Shown here: positions 35,245 to 44,256 of the stretch, piece after piece
Layout: each line of letters starts with the position of its first letter
Numbering within the stretch: position 1 is the stretch's first letter
Assembly: GCF_019511645.1 (NCBI RefSeq)
Contig: NZ_JAEUAX010000008.1
Coordinates: 1-64,000, forward strand
From: Microbacterium ureisolvens
GTDB taxonomy: Bacteria > Actinomycetota > Actinomycetes > Actinomycetales > Microbacteriaceae
Reading direction: 5' to 3'
Length of the DNA stretch: 64,000 nucleotides
Made by a program: the position numbers and the translations under genes
Notes under the pieces: model-generated
Told to the model about the DNA's origin: nothing
The model's input: the letters and a program-made list of their open reading frames with translations, nothing else
The model's database searches: none

Positions 35245-36627
35245 TCAGCCGGCGAAGACCAGCTCCTGATCGCGGAGAGCTCCGAGGAACGACTCGACGT
35301 CATCCCGGATCACGTCGCCGTCGACCTCGGCCGACGCGGCGACGCGCGACACGATGTCGTCGGAGCAACCGGGACCGGCGGCGAGCGCGGTCCAGATCAG
35401 CGCAGCCGAGCCCTCGAGCGCCAAGGGCGACGCCGCGGGATTCGCCAGTGCCAGCACGACCACGCGCGGCGACTCCCCCGTCCACGCGACGTCATCATGG
35501 ATGCGCCAGAGCGGGCTGTCGGGAGCGCGCACCGGCGCCGATTCCTTCAGCACGCCGGCCGCGACGAGCTCATCGGCGGCCGACGCGACGGCGGTGGCAG
35601 CATCCGTCCCCTCCGGAACCCCGTGCGCAGAGACCGCAGCGTCCACGAGCGCGTCGAGTTCGACGCCGTCGGCCGCACGCCACAGGGCGGGAGCGATGCC
35701 CGCGAGCACGCGCACGGTGCCGGCGTGATCGGCGTCGATGTGGAGGAGCGCCAGTCGATCGGGATCAGCCAGCGGCAGCTCATCGAGCGGAGGCACGCGA
35801 CACAAGCGCCGCCCGCTCGTGCCCGCAGCCACCGGCCCGTGCCCCGACGACACCGACTTCGACACCTGCGGCGACGGCGGCGACACCGCAGCGACCTCGG
35901 GGATCACCGCGACGAGGGCCGCGGCATCCGCGTACGACACCCGGCGCACGCCGCCGACCGACGCCACGTGCGCGGCGATGGTGCGAAGCGGCGCCGGGAG
36001 ATTCGTGAGATAGCTCGACTGGGCGACCAGCTCCTCGAGCGCGTCGCCGAGGTCGACGTCCGAAACGACCGCGCCGTCGACGCCCTCTCGCCGGTCGAGC
36101 AGCAGGATCCCCGCGAGGCGCAGCTCGCCATCCGGCAACGAACCAAGACCCAGTGCCGACGGCGCGCGCTGCGCCTTGTCGGACTCGCCGGGCTCGATGA
36201 TCGACAGCGGCTTCCGGTACGGGTGCACGCGGCCCTCGGCGTCGATCGCCACCGTCTCATCCGACACGTACCCGTACGCTTCGCCCAGAACCCGCGACGC
36301 CGTCGTCTTGCCGCGACCGCTCGGGCCCACGAGCGCCACCACCCGGCCGTCGGGCAGAGCGATGCCGGCGGCGTGCAGCATCCAGAGCCGCCCGCGCTGG
36401 GCCTCGATCGCCGCGAGCGTCACGCGCTGGGACAGCGACGACAGCAGGGCACGGATGCTGCCACCCGCCCCCGCGACCACCTCGACGTCAGGACCGCCCA
36501 CGTGCGCAGCATCCGTCCGCGCATCCTGCCAGGCCGTCTCGACCGCAGCCCGCGAATCACCGTCGAGGCCGTCGCACACGATGCCCACCCGCACCCCCAG
36601 GGCAGCGATCACGAGGTTGCCGGTCAC
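35245..36627 (-). CDS. HprK-like P-loop kinase fused to a C-terminal PqqD domain
   Basis: 460 aa, GTG at 36627, probably leaderless. Residues 80-300 resemble HPr kinase/coenzyme PQQ-type P-loop proteins: LHAAGIALPDGRVVALVGPSGRGKTT (P-loop 101-109), DETVAID, and HPYRKPLSI. The last 90 residues (HDDVAWTGESPRVVVLALANPAASPLALEGSAALIW) form a PqqD-like peptide-binding domain. In most genomes these are two proteins of the HPr-rel systems. No Lasso B2/C or radical SAM partner is nearby. Probably modifies or handles a peptide or surface protein during polymer export. Confidence 0.78.
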   Translation of the reverse strand: MTGNLVIAALGVRVGIVCDGLDGDSRAAVETAWQDARTDAAHVGGPDVEVVAGAGGSIRALLSSLSQRVTLAAIEAQRGRLWMLHAAGIALPDGRVVALVGPSGRGKTTASRVLGEAYGYVSDETVAIDAEGRVHPYRKPLSIIEPGESDKAQRAPSALGLGSLPDGELRLAGILLLDRREGVDGAVVSDVDLGDALEELVAQSSYLTNLPAPLRTIAAHVASVGGVRRVSYADAAALVAVIPEVAAVSPPSPQVSKSVSSGHGPVAAGTSGRRLCRVPPLDELPLADPDRLALLHIDADHAGTVRVLAGIAPALWRAADGVELDALVDAAVSAHGVPEGTDAATAVASAADELVAAGVLKESAPVRAPDSPLWRIHDDVAWTGESPRVVVLALANPAASPLALEGSAALIWTALAAGPGCSDDIVSRVAASAEVDGDVIRDDVESFLGALRDQELVFAG

Positions 36628-36633
36628 ACGCGG

Positions 36634-36640
36634 TAGTGTA
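36634..36640. promoter_or_regulatory. Overlapping divergent -10 elements
   Basis: TAGTGTA: the + strand gives TAGTGT (36634-36639) and the - strand TACACT (36640-36635). The minus element ends seven bases before the GTG at 36627 of the HprK-PqqD gene. The plus element precedes the BY-kinase gene. Confidence 0.55.
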
Positions 36641-36662
36641 CGGGGGAACTGGGAGGGGGCCC

Positions 36663-38045
36663 ATGGAGCTGCGGGATTACCTGCGCATCGTGCGAGCGCA
36701 TTGGCTCGCCATCGTGATCCTCACCCTCCTGGGTGTCGCCGTGGCCTGGGGATGGACCGCCCTGCAGCCCAAGGTCTACACGGCGAACGCCAGCGGCATC
36801 GTCACGGCGACGAACGCGGGATCCGACACCGGCTCGTCGCTCGTCGGCGACCAGCTCGCCCGTAGCAAGGTGACGTCGTATGTCGAGCTCGGCTCGTGGC
36901 GCGCCGTCGCCGAGTGCGCGATCGAGGAGCTCGGGCTGAGCACCACGCCCGAGGCGCTCGTCACCCGCGTCGACGTCTCGAACCCGCTCGACACCGTCAT
37001 CGTGCGGGTGACCGCGACCGCATCGAGCCCCGAAGAGGCGCGTGATCTCGCCGAGTCGTGGCTCGGGTGCATGGTGCAGCAGATCAACACCGTGGAGGGC
37101 ACCGACGAGACCGGCACCGCCGCCGTCACGCTCGTCACCGGCGACTCGGCACGTCTGCCCACCGCGCCGTCGTCACCGAACGTGCGCCTCGCGCTCGCGC
37201 TCGGCGCACTCGTCGGACTCGCCCTCGGCATCGGCTACGCGGTGGTGCGCCACGTGCTCGACCGGCGCCTGCGCGACCCGCGCGACATCGAACGCGAGAC
37301 CGGCGTGCCCGTCGTCGGGACCCTGCCGATCGACAAGGGCCTGAGCGTCGAGCGCGGCCTCGCCGACTTCGAGAGCCAGCACTCCGCGTCGGCCCCGCTC
37401 GCCGAGGCGATGCGCGAACTGCGCACGAACCTCCAGTTCATGGACGTCGACAACCCGCCCCGCGCGATCGTGGTCACAAGCCCGCTCCCCGGCGACGGCA
37501 AGTCCACGATGGCCGCCAACCTCGCCGTGAGCCTCGCCGCGGCGGGCCGTCACGTCGTCCTCCTCGACGCGGACCTGCGCCGTCCCATGGTCTCGACGGT
37601 GTTCGGACTGCCCGACGGCGCCGGCCTCACGGACGTGCTCGCCGGACGCGCCGAGCTCAACGAGGTCGTGCACAATGTCGGCGCGAGCCGCAACCTCGCC
37701 GTCATCACCGCCGGCCGCGTGCCGCCGAACCCCAGCGAGGTGCTCGGCTCGAACCGCATGCAGGCGCTCGTGCAGAGCCTCACCGAGCACGCCCTCGTCA
37801 TCATCGACTCTCCGCCCCTCCTTCCGGTGACGGATGCCGCGGTCCTCACCACCGCCGCCGACGGGGCGCTCATCGTGGTCGGCGCCGGCAAGACGACCTA
37901 CGACATGCTGCACAAGGCGATCGCGAACCTCGCCAAGGCCAATGCCCGCGTGCTCGGGGTGGTGCTGAACCGGGTGCCGCGCAAGAACGGCGGGTACTAC
38001 GGCTACCAGTACCAGGGCGACTACGCCGGAGCAGACACCCGCTGA
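36663..38045 (+). CDS. Polysaccharide co-polymerase fused to BY-kinase (CpsC/CpsD or Wzc type)
   Basis: 460 aa, ATG at 36663 with GGGAGGGGG upstream. N-terminal Wzz domain with two helices (about 14-34 and 178-202), then a tyrosine kinase: Walker A PGDGKST (about 276-283), A' LLDADLRRP (about 300) and B VIIDSPP (about 378), and a Tyr cluster in the last 18 residues (GGYYGYQYQGDY). All elements are intact. It controls chain length and export by cyclic autophosphorylation. No cognate phosphatase is seen nearby. Confidence 0.92.
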   Translation: MELRDYLRIVRAHWLAIVILTLLGVAVAWGWTALQPKVYTANASGIVTATNAGSDTGSSLVGDQLARSKVTSYVELGSWRAVAECAIEELGLSTTPEALVTRVDVSNPLDTVIVRVTATASSPEEARDLAESWLGCMVQQINTVEGTDETGTAAVTLVTGDSARLPTAPSSPNVRLALALGALVGLALGIGYAVVRHVLDRRLRDPRDIERETGVPVVGTLPIDKGLSVERGLADFESQHSASAPLAEAMRELRTNLQFMDVDNPPRAIVVTSPLPGDGKSTMAANLAVSLAAAGRHVVLLDADLRRPMVSTVFGLPDGAGLTDVLAGRAELNEVVHNVGASRNLAVITAGRVPPNPSEVLGSNRMQALVQSLTEHALVIIDSPPLLPVTDAAVLTTAADGALIVVGAGKTTYDMLHKAIANLAKANARVLGVVLNRVPRKNGGYYGYQYQGDYAGADTR

Positions 38046-38074
38046 CCTCGGAGCCGATGTTCGGAACCGCCCCG

Positions 38075-38080
38075 TAGGGT
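38075..38080 (+). promoter_or_regulatory. -10 element TAGGGT, leaderless start
   Basis: Six bases before the GTG at 38087. Confidence 0.55.
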
Positions 38081-38086
38081 GGAGCG

Positions 38087-39877
38087 GTGACCGACTCTCC
38101 CCTGCCCCGCTCCGTGCGCCGCGGGGGCGTCGTCTTCGCCGCGGTCCTCGGCGGCCTGCTCATCCTCGCCGTGGTCGCCACCGTGTGGGTCGGCGTGCGC
38201 GGAGCCCTCGCCTACGGCCACCTCCGGGATGCGCAGCAGACCGCGGCCGCGGTGCGGGACAACCTCTCCGATCCCGCCGCCGCGAGCGACGCGATCAGCG
38301 CCCTCGCCGCCGACACCGGCGCCGCGCACGCGATGACCTCCGACCCGGTGTGGGAGCTGGCCGAAGGCCTCCCCTGGGTCGGCCCGCAGCTGGCCGCCGT
38401 GGCCACCGTCGCCGAGTCCCTGGACGGCGTCACGAGCACGGCGCTGCGTCCGCTCTCCGAGGTCGCCGCCTCGTTCCAGGTCGACGCACTCCGCCCCCAG
38501 GACGGACGCCTCGACCTCGCACCGCTGCAGCAGATCAGCGGCGCCGCGCAGACCGCGAGTGACGGGGTCGGTGCTGCCGCAGCATCCGTCTCGTCGATCG
38601 ACCGCACCGCACTCGTCGCGCCCGTGCGAGAGGCCGTGGAAGAGGTCGACGGGCTGCTCACCGAGGCCGGCGTCGCCACCGACGCACTCGCCCGTGCGAC
38701 ACAGCTGCTGCCGTCGATGCTCGGCGCCGACGCGCCGCGCGACTACCTCGTGCTGTTCCAGAACAACGCGGAGTGGCGCTCACTGGGCGGGATCCCCGGC
38801 GCGATGGCCCTCATCCACACCGAAGGGGGCGCGCTCAGCCTCGCCGCGCAGGAGTCCTCCAGCGACTACCCCCGCTACGACGCGCCCGTATTGCCGCTCG
38901 GCGACGAGGTCGCGGCGATCTACGGCGACCGGCCGGGCCGGTGGATCCAGAACGTGACCCAGGTGCCGGACTTCGCGATCAGCGGCGCGCTCGCCCGCGA
39001 GATGTGGGCGCGCGAGCACGGCGGGCAGCAGGTCGACGGGGTGATCTCGCTCGACCCGGTCGCCCTGTCGTACCTGCTCGAGGCGACCGGACCCATCTCC
39101 CTGCCGACGGGAGACGTGCTCGCGCCCGACAACGCCGTGCAGCTTCTGCTCAACGACGTCTACGCCCGCTATACCCGCCCGGCCGACCAGGACGCCTTCT
39201 TCGCGATGGCCGCGGCCGCCGTGTTCGAGAGGCTCTCGGGCGGCGACGTCGACCCGGCCGCGCTCGTGGCCGCCCTCACCCGCGCCGGCGATGAGGACCG
39301 CCTGCTGCTGTGGAGCACGCACGAGAACGAGCAGACCCTGCTCGCCGACACCACGCTCGCCGGCGGGCTGCCCGTGTCGGACGAGGAGGCCTCACGCTTC
39401 GGCGTCTACGTCAACGACGGCACCGGCTCGAAGATGGACTTCTACCAGAACGCGACGACGAAGCTCGAGTGGTCGAACTGCACCGTCGACGCGGCAGGGA
39501 CCGCGACCGGCGACGCCGTGCTGACCGTCACCGTGGGCAACACGGCGCCCGCGGACGCGGCATCCCTTCCCGCCTACATCACCGGTGACAGCGCCTTCGG
39601 CGTGCCCGCGGGCATCACCCGCACCATCGGCTACCTGTACCTGCCGGAGGGGTTCGAACTGGTCGACGCGACGATGTCGGACGGCACCGGATTCGGCGGC
39701 GGGACGCACGACGGGCGCCGCGTCGTCAGCTTCGCGATCGACCTGCCGCCGGGCGGGTCGGTGACGGCGACGGTCACCGCGCGGGCGAGCGAACCGGTCG
39801 CCCCGACGCTCGAGGCCGCCGGCACGCCGACGCTCGCGCCGCCGGCCGCAGTTGCCGCGGTGTGCGGCGGTTCGTAG
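38087..39877 (+). CDS. DUF4012 membrane-anchored protein
   Basis: 596 aa, GTG at 38087, leaderless. One N-terminal helix (about 15-37), then a long extracytoplasmic part: helical region to about 230, then the DUF4012 core with YLVLFQNNAEWRSLGGIPGAMALI, VDGVISLDPVALSYLLEATGPI and VLAPDNAVQLLLNDVYARY. DUF4012 proteins are usually found in actinobacterial polysaccharide loci. Function is unknown. A paralogue lies at 41.4-43.3 kb on the other strand. Confidence 0.85.
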   Translation: MTDSPLPRSVRRGGVVFAAVLGGLLILAVVATVWVGVRGALAYGHLRDAQQTAAAVRDNLSDPAAASDAISALAADTGAAHAMTSDPVWELAEGLPWVGPQLAAVATVAESLDGVTSTALRPLSEVAASFQVDALRPQDGRLDLAPLQQISGAAQTASDGVGAAAASVSSIDRTALVAPVREAVEEVDGLLTEAGVATDALARATQLLPSMLGADAPRDYLVLFQNNAEWRSLGGIPGAMALIHTEGGALSLAAQESSSDYPRYDAPVLPLGDEVAAIYGDRPGRWIQNVTQVPDFAISGALAREMWAREHGGQQVDGVISLDPVALSYLLEATGPISLPTGDVLAPDNAVQLLLNDVYARYTRPADQDAFFAMAAAAVFERLSGGDVDPAALVAALTRAGDEDRLLLWSTHENEQTLLADTTLAGGLPVSDEEASRFGVYVNDGTGSKMDFYQNATTKLEWSNCTVDAAGTATGDAVLTVTVGNTAPADAASLPAYITGDSAFGVPAGITRTIGYLYLPEGFELVDATMSDGTGFGGGTHDGRRVVSFAIDLPPGGSVTATVTARASEPVAPTLEAAGTPTLAPPAAVAAVCGGS

Positions 39878-39880
39878 ACT
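39875..39880 (+). promoter_or_regulatory. -10 element TAGACT, leaderless start
   Basis: Seven bases before the ATG at 39888. It overlaps the stop codon of the DUF4012 gene. Confidence 0.55.
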
Positions 39881-39887
39881 GCTCCCG

Positions 39888-40454
39888 ATGCCCCACATCA
39901 CCGGATCCCCCACGCCCAGACTCCTCCCCCGAGCCGCTGTCGCCGTCATGCTCGCCCTCGGAGCGGTCATAGCCGCGCCCGCTGCGGCGAACGCGTCCAC
40001 GATCTACCCTCCTTCGGGCTCGTGCACCGCGACCCCGACGGCGCAGGCCGGCGGCACCATCTCCTTCCAGTGCGACGCCGAGACCTTCTCGCCCGACGAG
40101 GCCATCACGATCACCGTGACCGGTGAGAACGGCGCCGCCGCGCGCATCGGCATGGTGAAGTTCGCGATCACGACGGCGAGCAGCACCGCCTCGTCCGAGG
40201 CCGACGGCTCGCTCGCGGCGGTCGACATCGCACTCCCTTCGAACGCCACCGGCACCTACAACATCGCCGCGGTGTCGTCGACCTCCGCCGGCGGCACGGC
40301 CGCCGTCACCATCACCGGCGCCGACGGGCTGCCCGCGACGGGCCTCGACCAGGGCCAGACCATCGGCCTCTGGATCGGCGGCGGCGCACTCCTGCTCGCC
40401 GGCGCCGCGCTCGCGGTCGTCGCCGCGGTGCGCCGCTCGCGCGACTCGCGCTGA
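39888..40454 (+). CDS. LPXTG-type surface protein
   Basis: 188 aa, ATG at 39888. Signal peptide (cut near ANAST, about 37), a Thr/Ser/Ala-rich Ig-like domain with one Cys pair (SGSC, FQCD), then LPATG at about 150, a hydrophobic helix and RRSRDSR tail. This is a full sortase sorting signal, so it is wall-attached. No sortase gene is in the window. Small size suggests a repeat-domain adhesin or polymer-binding protein. Confidence 0.82.
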   Translation: MPHITGSPTPRLLPRAAVAVMLALGAVIAAPAAANASTIYPPSGSCTATPTAQAGGTISFQCDAETFSPDEAITITVTGENGAAARIGMVKFAITTASSTASSEADGSLAAVDIALPSNATGTYNIAAVSSTSAGGTAAVTITGADGLPATGLDQGQTIGLWIGGGALLLAGAALAVVAAVRRSRDSR

Positions 40455-40493
40455 CGAGCTGCTCCCGTCGGCGCCGCCGTCGGGGCCGACCGC

Positions 40494-40499
40494 TATCGT
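40494..40499 (+). promoter_or_regulatory. -10 element TATCGT, leaderless start
   Basis: Seven bases before the ATG at 40507. Confidence 0.55.
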
Positions 40500-40506
40500 G
40501 ATCGCC

Positions 40507-41352
40507 ATGGCATCCGCCGCGTCGACGTCGCTCGAGCGCACCTACCGCTATCTGCGGATCGGGCTCGCCGGCACCGTCGTCGCGATCTTCGTCGCGATCC
40601 TCCAGGCCGCGGCGACCTACGGCTGGCTGACGTCGATCAGCGACTACTTCTACACGCCGGCCCGCGACGTGTTCGTGGGGGCCCTGATCGCGGTCTCGCT
40701 CGCGCTGTTCGCCCTGTCGGGGCGTGGCGCCGAGCGGGCGCTCCTCGACGCCGCCGCGCTGTTCGCGCCGCTCATCGCGCTGGTGCCGACGACCGTGGTC
40801 GCGGGCACCGTGCCGGGAGTCGGCGTGACGTGCAGCGGACGCTGCTTCCCGCCCGAGTACGAGCCCGACGCCGCGAACGGCGTCGTCGTGTATCTCGTGC
40901 TCGGCGTGCTGATGCTGCTGGTGGCCCTGCTGCTCGGCGCGCTCGGCCAGGTGTCGCTCGCCGCGGTGTGGCCGTCGCTGGTGATCGCGGCCGCGGTGCT
41001 CGCGGTGACGGGGCTGACGTGGGCGTTCGCCCGCGATGCGTTTGTGCAGAACGCGCACTTCTTCGCGACCACGGCGTTCTTCGCGCTGTTCGCCGCGGTC
41101 GCCGTACGCAACGCCTTCCCCCGCCAGGGTCCTCCTCCGACTCCGTTGTTCCGGGCGCTGTACACCGCGATCGCGGCTGGGCTCGTGCTCGTGCTCGTGG
41201 CCTACGTGGTGCTGCTGCCGCAGGCGAACGGCTCCGGCATCCCCATCGTCCTCATCGTCGAGGCGATCGCGCTCGCGCTGTTCTTCGCGTTCTGGGTGGT
41301 GCAGGGGATCGAGAAGTGGAGCGACCCCGATCCGTCGATCATGAGCGGGTGA
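40507..41352 (+). CDS. Multi-pass membrane protein of unknown function
   Basis: 281 aa from the ATG at 40507. About seven helices with short loops. A Cys pair in an extracytoplasmic loop (VTCSGRCFPPEYEPD) may form a disulfide. No transporter or enzyme signature recognised. The gene ends at a strong terminator hairpin. Confidence 0.75.
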   Translation: MASAASTSLERTYRYLRIGLAGTVVAIFVAILQAAATYGWLTSISDYFYTPARDVFVGALIAVSLALFALSGRGAERALLDAAALFAPLIALVPTTVVAGTVPGVGVTCSGRCFPPEYEPDAANGVVVYLVLGVLMLLVALLLGALGQVSLAAVWPSLVIAAAVLAVTGLTWAFARDAFVQNAHFFATTAFFALFAAVAVRNAFPRQGPPPTPLFRALYTAIAAGLVLVLVAYVVLLPQANGSGIPIVLIVEAIALALFFAFWVVQGIEKWSDPDPSIMSG

Positions 41353-41354
41353 GA

Positions 41355-41400
41355 GACGAAACGCCCCCGAGGGTTCGGGAGGGTGCGGGGGCGCTTCGTC
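41355..41400. terminator. Strong bidirectional terminator hairpin
   Basis: GACGAA-A-CGCCCCC (41355-41368) pairs with GGGGGCG-C-TTCGTC (41387-41400): 13 pairs and one mismatch, between convergent genes. Confidence 0.75.
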
Positions 41401-41418
41401 CGGCTTGTTCCTCGCTCC

Positions 41419-43305
41419 TCACCCACCCGAGGCCGCAGGGAAGAGGGCGTTGCAGCTCGCGTCGATCGTGACGGGCGTCTCGGTGGCGGTGGGGGTGTGG
41501 CGCAGGCGCAGCGGACCGAGGTCGCCGGCGGGCAACACGGTGGTGAACGAGACGGTCTCGGTCTCCCCCCTGCCGATGAACACGGTCTTGCTCACCGCCG
41601 TGTTGCCCTTCTCCACCCCACTGCGCTCCCACCGCGCGACGTCGCCGCGCGCCGGAACCGTCTGCGTGATCTGCGCGCCCGGGGGCGCGAAGAACAGGAC
41701 GTCGAGGATCATCGTCGTACGCGGCACCCCCAGCTGCCGGTTGCGGTACCCCAGGGTGTAGTTGCTGCGGATGTCGTCGGTGATCCCGTTGTGCATCGTC
41801 ATCGTGGTCGTGATGGTGCGCGCCGCGGCATCGCAGGTCGCGGTGACCGCCGTGGCGAGGTGGTAGTCGAGCTTGCTGACGGCCGAGTCGTTCAGGTAGA
41901 TCCCCACCTGCGTCTGCGTGGCCGTGTCACCGGCGAGGGCGCCGTCGAGACCGAACTCCACGGCGAGCGCCTGCGCCGCCGGATCGGTGAACGCCAGGTT
42001 GATGCGCTGCTCCTTCGCCGACTGCTCGAGCGCGGCGAGCATCTGCAGCGGATCCCACGACGACGAGGTGAGGTGAGCGAACACCTGCCGCGCAGCATCC
42101 GCGAAGAAGGCGTCCGAATCGGCGCCGGCCGGGTACCGCTCGTACGCGTCGCTCAGCAGCACCTTGACCGCGTTGTCGGCGGTCAAGAGCTCCCCGTCGC
42201 CGAGCGTGACCGGCCCCGACACCGCCAGCATGTGGGACAGCACCACCGGGTCGATCGAGACGACGCCGTCGAAGGTGGCGCCCGTCGTGTGGGTCCACAG
42301 CGCCTGGAACAGCTGCGCCGTCGTCGGGAAGTCGGGGGTGAAGGTGAAGTCCTGCGAGTGCCTCGTCAGCGTGGGAAGGTAGATGCCCATCGTCTCGCCC
42401 GGCAGCGGCACGTACTCGTTGCCCTGCGTGCCCGCGTCGTAGAACGTCTGGGAGCTGCCCTGATCGACGTACCCGAGCTTGCCGTCGGTGAGCGTCACGA
42501 TCATGCTCGCGGCGGGATTGCCGCCGGTGGCGCGGATCTCGGCGTTGTTCTGGAACATCAGCAGGTACGTCTTGGTGCCCGCGGAGCCGGCCATGTCGAG
42601 CAGCGTCGGCAGGTACTTCTCGGCCACGCCCAGGGCCGGGGTCGCAAGGTCGATGAAGCCGAGGATGTCGGAGATCGACTCGCTCACCTCGGGAAGCAGT
42701 GTCGAGGTGTCGATCGGCGCGACGATCTCCTGGGCCTCGGTGAAGGCCGCCGCGATCTCCGGGATCGAGCTCTGCACCTGGCGGAAGGGCTCGAGGTCGA
42801 TCCCGCCGCCGGCCACGGCGAGCCGGTCGAAGTCGGTGGCGGCCATGAACTGCAGCCCCGCCGGCAGCGCGCGGTCGACGAGCACGTCGACGGCATGCGT
42901 CACGCGCCGCACGGCGTCGACGTTCTGCCCGACGAACGGCACGTTCATGGCGATGTCCCACAGCGGTCCGTCGACCGTGCGGACGGCGAGCGTGACGTTG
43001 GCCTGGACCTCATCGGTGACGGCGCGAAGCTGCGCCGTGTCGGCAGCATCGAGATCGGCGCGGAGCGACTCGATCCCGGCGGCCGCCCTCTCGACGGCGG
43101 CACGGGCCCGTTGCGCCTCCGACCAGAACTGCATCGCGAAGGCGCCGGCGACGACGCCGCCCACCAGCAGCACGGTGAGCAACGCGACCACGATCCACGG
43201 CCACGCGCGCCGGTGGCGCGTCGGTACAGGCGTCGCCTCAGCATCGAGAACGGCCCCAGTTTGCGCACCCTCGGGTTCGGAGCGCGTGACGATCCCCCTC
43301 GTCAC
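41419..43305 (-). CDS. DUF4012 membrane-anchored protein, paralogue
   Basis: 628 aa, GTG at 43305, leaderless. A cytoplasmic N terminus of about 35 residues, one helix (about 36-58), then the same layout as the 38.1 kb protein: YLLMFQNNAEIRATGGNPAASMIV, FDGVVSIDPVVLSHMLAVSGPVTL, LLTADNAVKVLLSDAYERY. The two are clearly paralogous but diverged, and they flank the LPXTG and multi-pass genes in opposite orientation. Confidence 0.85.
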   Translation of the reverse strand: MTRGIVTRSEPEGAQTGAVLDAEATPVPTRHRRAWPWIVVALLTVLLVGGVVAGAFAMQFWSEAQRARAAVERAAAGIESLRADLDAADTAQLRAVTDEVQANVTLAVRTVDGPLWDIAMNVPFVGQNVDAVRRVTHAVDVLVDRALPAGLQFMAATDFDRLAVAGGGIDLEPFRQVQSSIPEIAAAFTEAQEIVAPIDTSTLLPEVSESISDILGFIDLATPALGVAEKYLPTLLDMAGSAGTKTYLLMFQNNAEIRATGGNPAASMIVTLTDGKLGYVDQGSSQTFYDAGTQGNEYVPLPGETMGIYLPTLTRHSQDFTFTPDFPTTAQLFQALWTHTTGATFDGVVSIDPVVLSHMLAVSGPVTLGDGELLTADNAVKVLLSDAYERYPAGADSDAFFADAARQVFAHLTSSSWDPLQMLAALEQSAKEQRINLAFTDPAAQALAVEFGLDGALAGDTATQTQVGIYLNDSAVSKLDYHLATAVTATCDAAARTITTTMTMHNGITDDIRSNYTLGYRNRQLGVPRTTMILDVLFFAPPGAQITQTVPARGDVARWERSGVEKGNTAVSKTVFIGRGETETVSFTTVLPAGDLGPLRLRHTPTATETPVTIDASCNALFPAASGG

Positions 43306-43312
43306 GAGGGCT

Positions 43313-43318
43313 ATGGTA
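43313..43318 (-). promoter_or_regulatory. -10 element TACCAT, leaderless start
   Basis: Minus strand, seven bases before the GTG at 43305. Confidence 0.55.
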
Positions 43319-43363
43319 CTCTCCGCGCCCCCGGATGTCAGGGGTCACGCGAGAGTCGCGTGC

Positions 43364-44107
43364 TCAGGCGGCGCCCGACTTTCCTGCCGCCTCTGCGGAG
43401 GCCTCAGGGTCGGCGATCTCGACCACGCGGCGCACCCCCGGAGCGGGGTGAGCGGTCACGAGGATCGGCAGGTGGTCGCTCAGCCCCTGCGGCAGCGTGC
43501 GCACGCGGTCGATCTCGAAACCGATCGACGTCGCGAAGTCGTAGTGCCCGCGGAAGAACCGGTAACGCGTGTACGTGCGGGAGTCCGAGAGGTTCAGCTC
43601 GTACCCCTGCTCGCGGATGTGCTGCCCCAGTCGCTCCTTGAACACGGGGTAGTTGTAATCCCCGACCATGAGCGCCGGCAGTCCCTCGCCCAGCTGCTGG
43701 AGCTCACCGAGCGCCGTGCGGATCTGGTGGCGGCGCAGCGAGTTCAGCGCCGTGAGCGGAGCGGCGTGGAACGACGCCACGATGAGGTCGGTGTTCTCGT
43801 CGATGTCGTGCAGCCGCACGCCGAGCAGCCGTTCCTCCGCGGGCTTGAGCACGCGGTCGTGCAGCGACTTCTTCAGCGCTAGGGCGCGCACCTCGACCGG
43901 GCGGTACGTGTTCTCGCGGTAGTACACCGCGAGACCGAGACGGTTGCGCTGCGTGGAGTCGGCGAGCCGCAGCCCCGAGATCTCTTCGGGGATGTCGGAC
44001 GTGTCGGCTTCCTGGAGGCACAGCACGTCGGCGCCATGGCGCTCGACCAGGTGCGCGAGCTCCCCCGCCGCCCGGTGCTTGCGCAGGTTGTACGAGATGA
44101 CCTTCAT
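43364..44107 (-). CDS. Endonuclease/exonuclease/phosphatase (EEP) family protein
   Basis: 247 aa from the ATG at 44107. Motifs: VISYNLRKH, LQEAD (metal Glu), FHAAP, MVGDYNYP and SDHLPILV (catalytic Asp-His). The fold covers nucleases, sphingomyelinases and inositol phosphatases. No signal peptide, so cytoplasmic. A -10 TAGGCT lies nine bases upstream. Substrate not predictable. Confidence 0.85.
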   Translation of the reverse strand: MKVISYNLRKHRAAGELAHLVERHGADVLCLQEADTSDIPEEISGLRLADSTQRNRLGLAVYYRENTYRPVEVRALALKKSLHDRVLKPAEERLLGVRLHDIDENTDLIVASFHAAPLTALNSLRRHQIRTALGELQQLGEGLPALMVGDYNYPVFKERLGQHIREQGYELNLSDSRTYTRYRFFRGHYDFATSIGFEIDRVRTLPQGLSDHLPILVTAHPAPGVRRVVEIADPEASAEAAGKSGAA

Positions 44108-44116
44108 GACGACCAC

Positions 44117-44122
44117 AGCCTA
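44117..44122 (-). promoter_or_regulatory. -10 element TAGGCT before the EEP gene
   Basis: Minus strand, nine bases before the ATG at 44107. Spacing is slightly longer than in the other leaderless genes. Confidence 0.4.
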
Positions 44123-44256
44123 TGCCGCCGACCTGGCGAGCGGATGACCTTGACAGGAAGTCCCTATGTACGAAATTCGGACACCGCGCCTCTGGAGTGG
44201 TGTGCCGGTCCACGGCATCCCAGCGTGACACCCGCACCCCGATCCTGGAGGACCCC

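Noticed and set aside
33352..36627. Lasso peptide gene cluster
   Set aside because: NTase, HprK-like and PqqD parts occur, but there is no asparagine-synthetase-like cyclase, no B2 protease and no typical precursor.
44150..44178. Promoter from a consensus TTGACA at 44150
   Set aside because: No -10 hexamer at 16-18 bp spacing; nearby TATGTA and TACGAA are too close.
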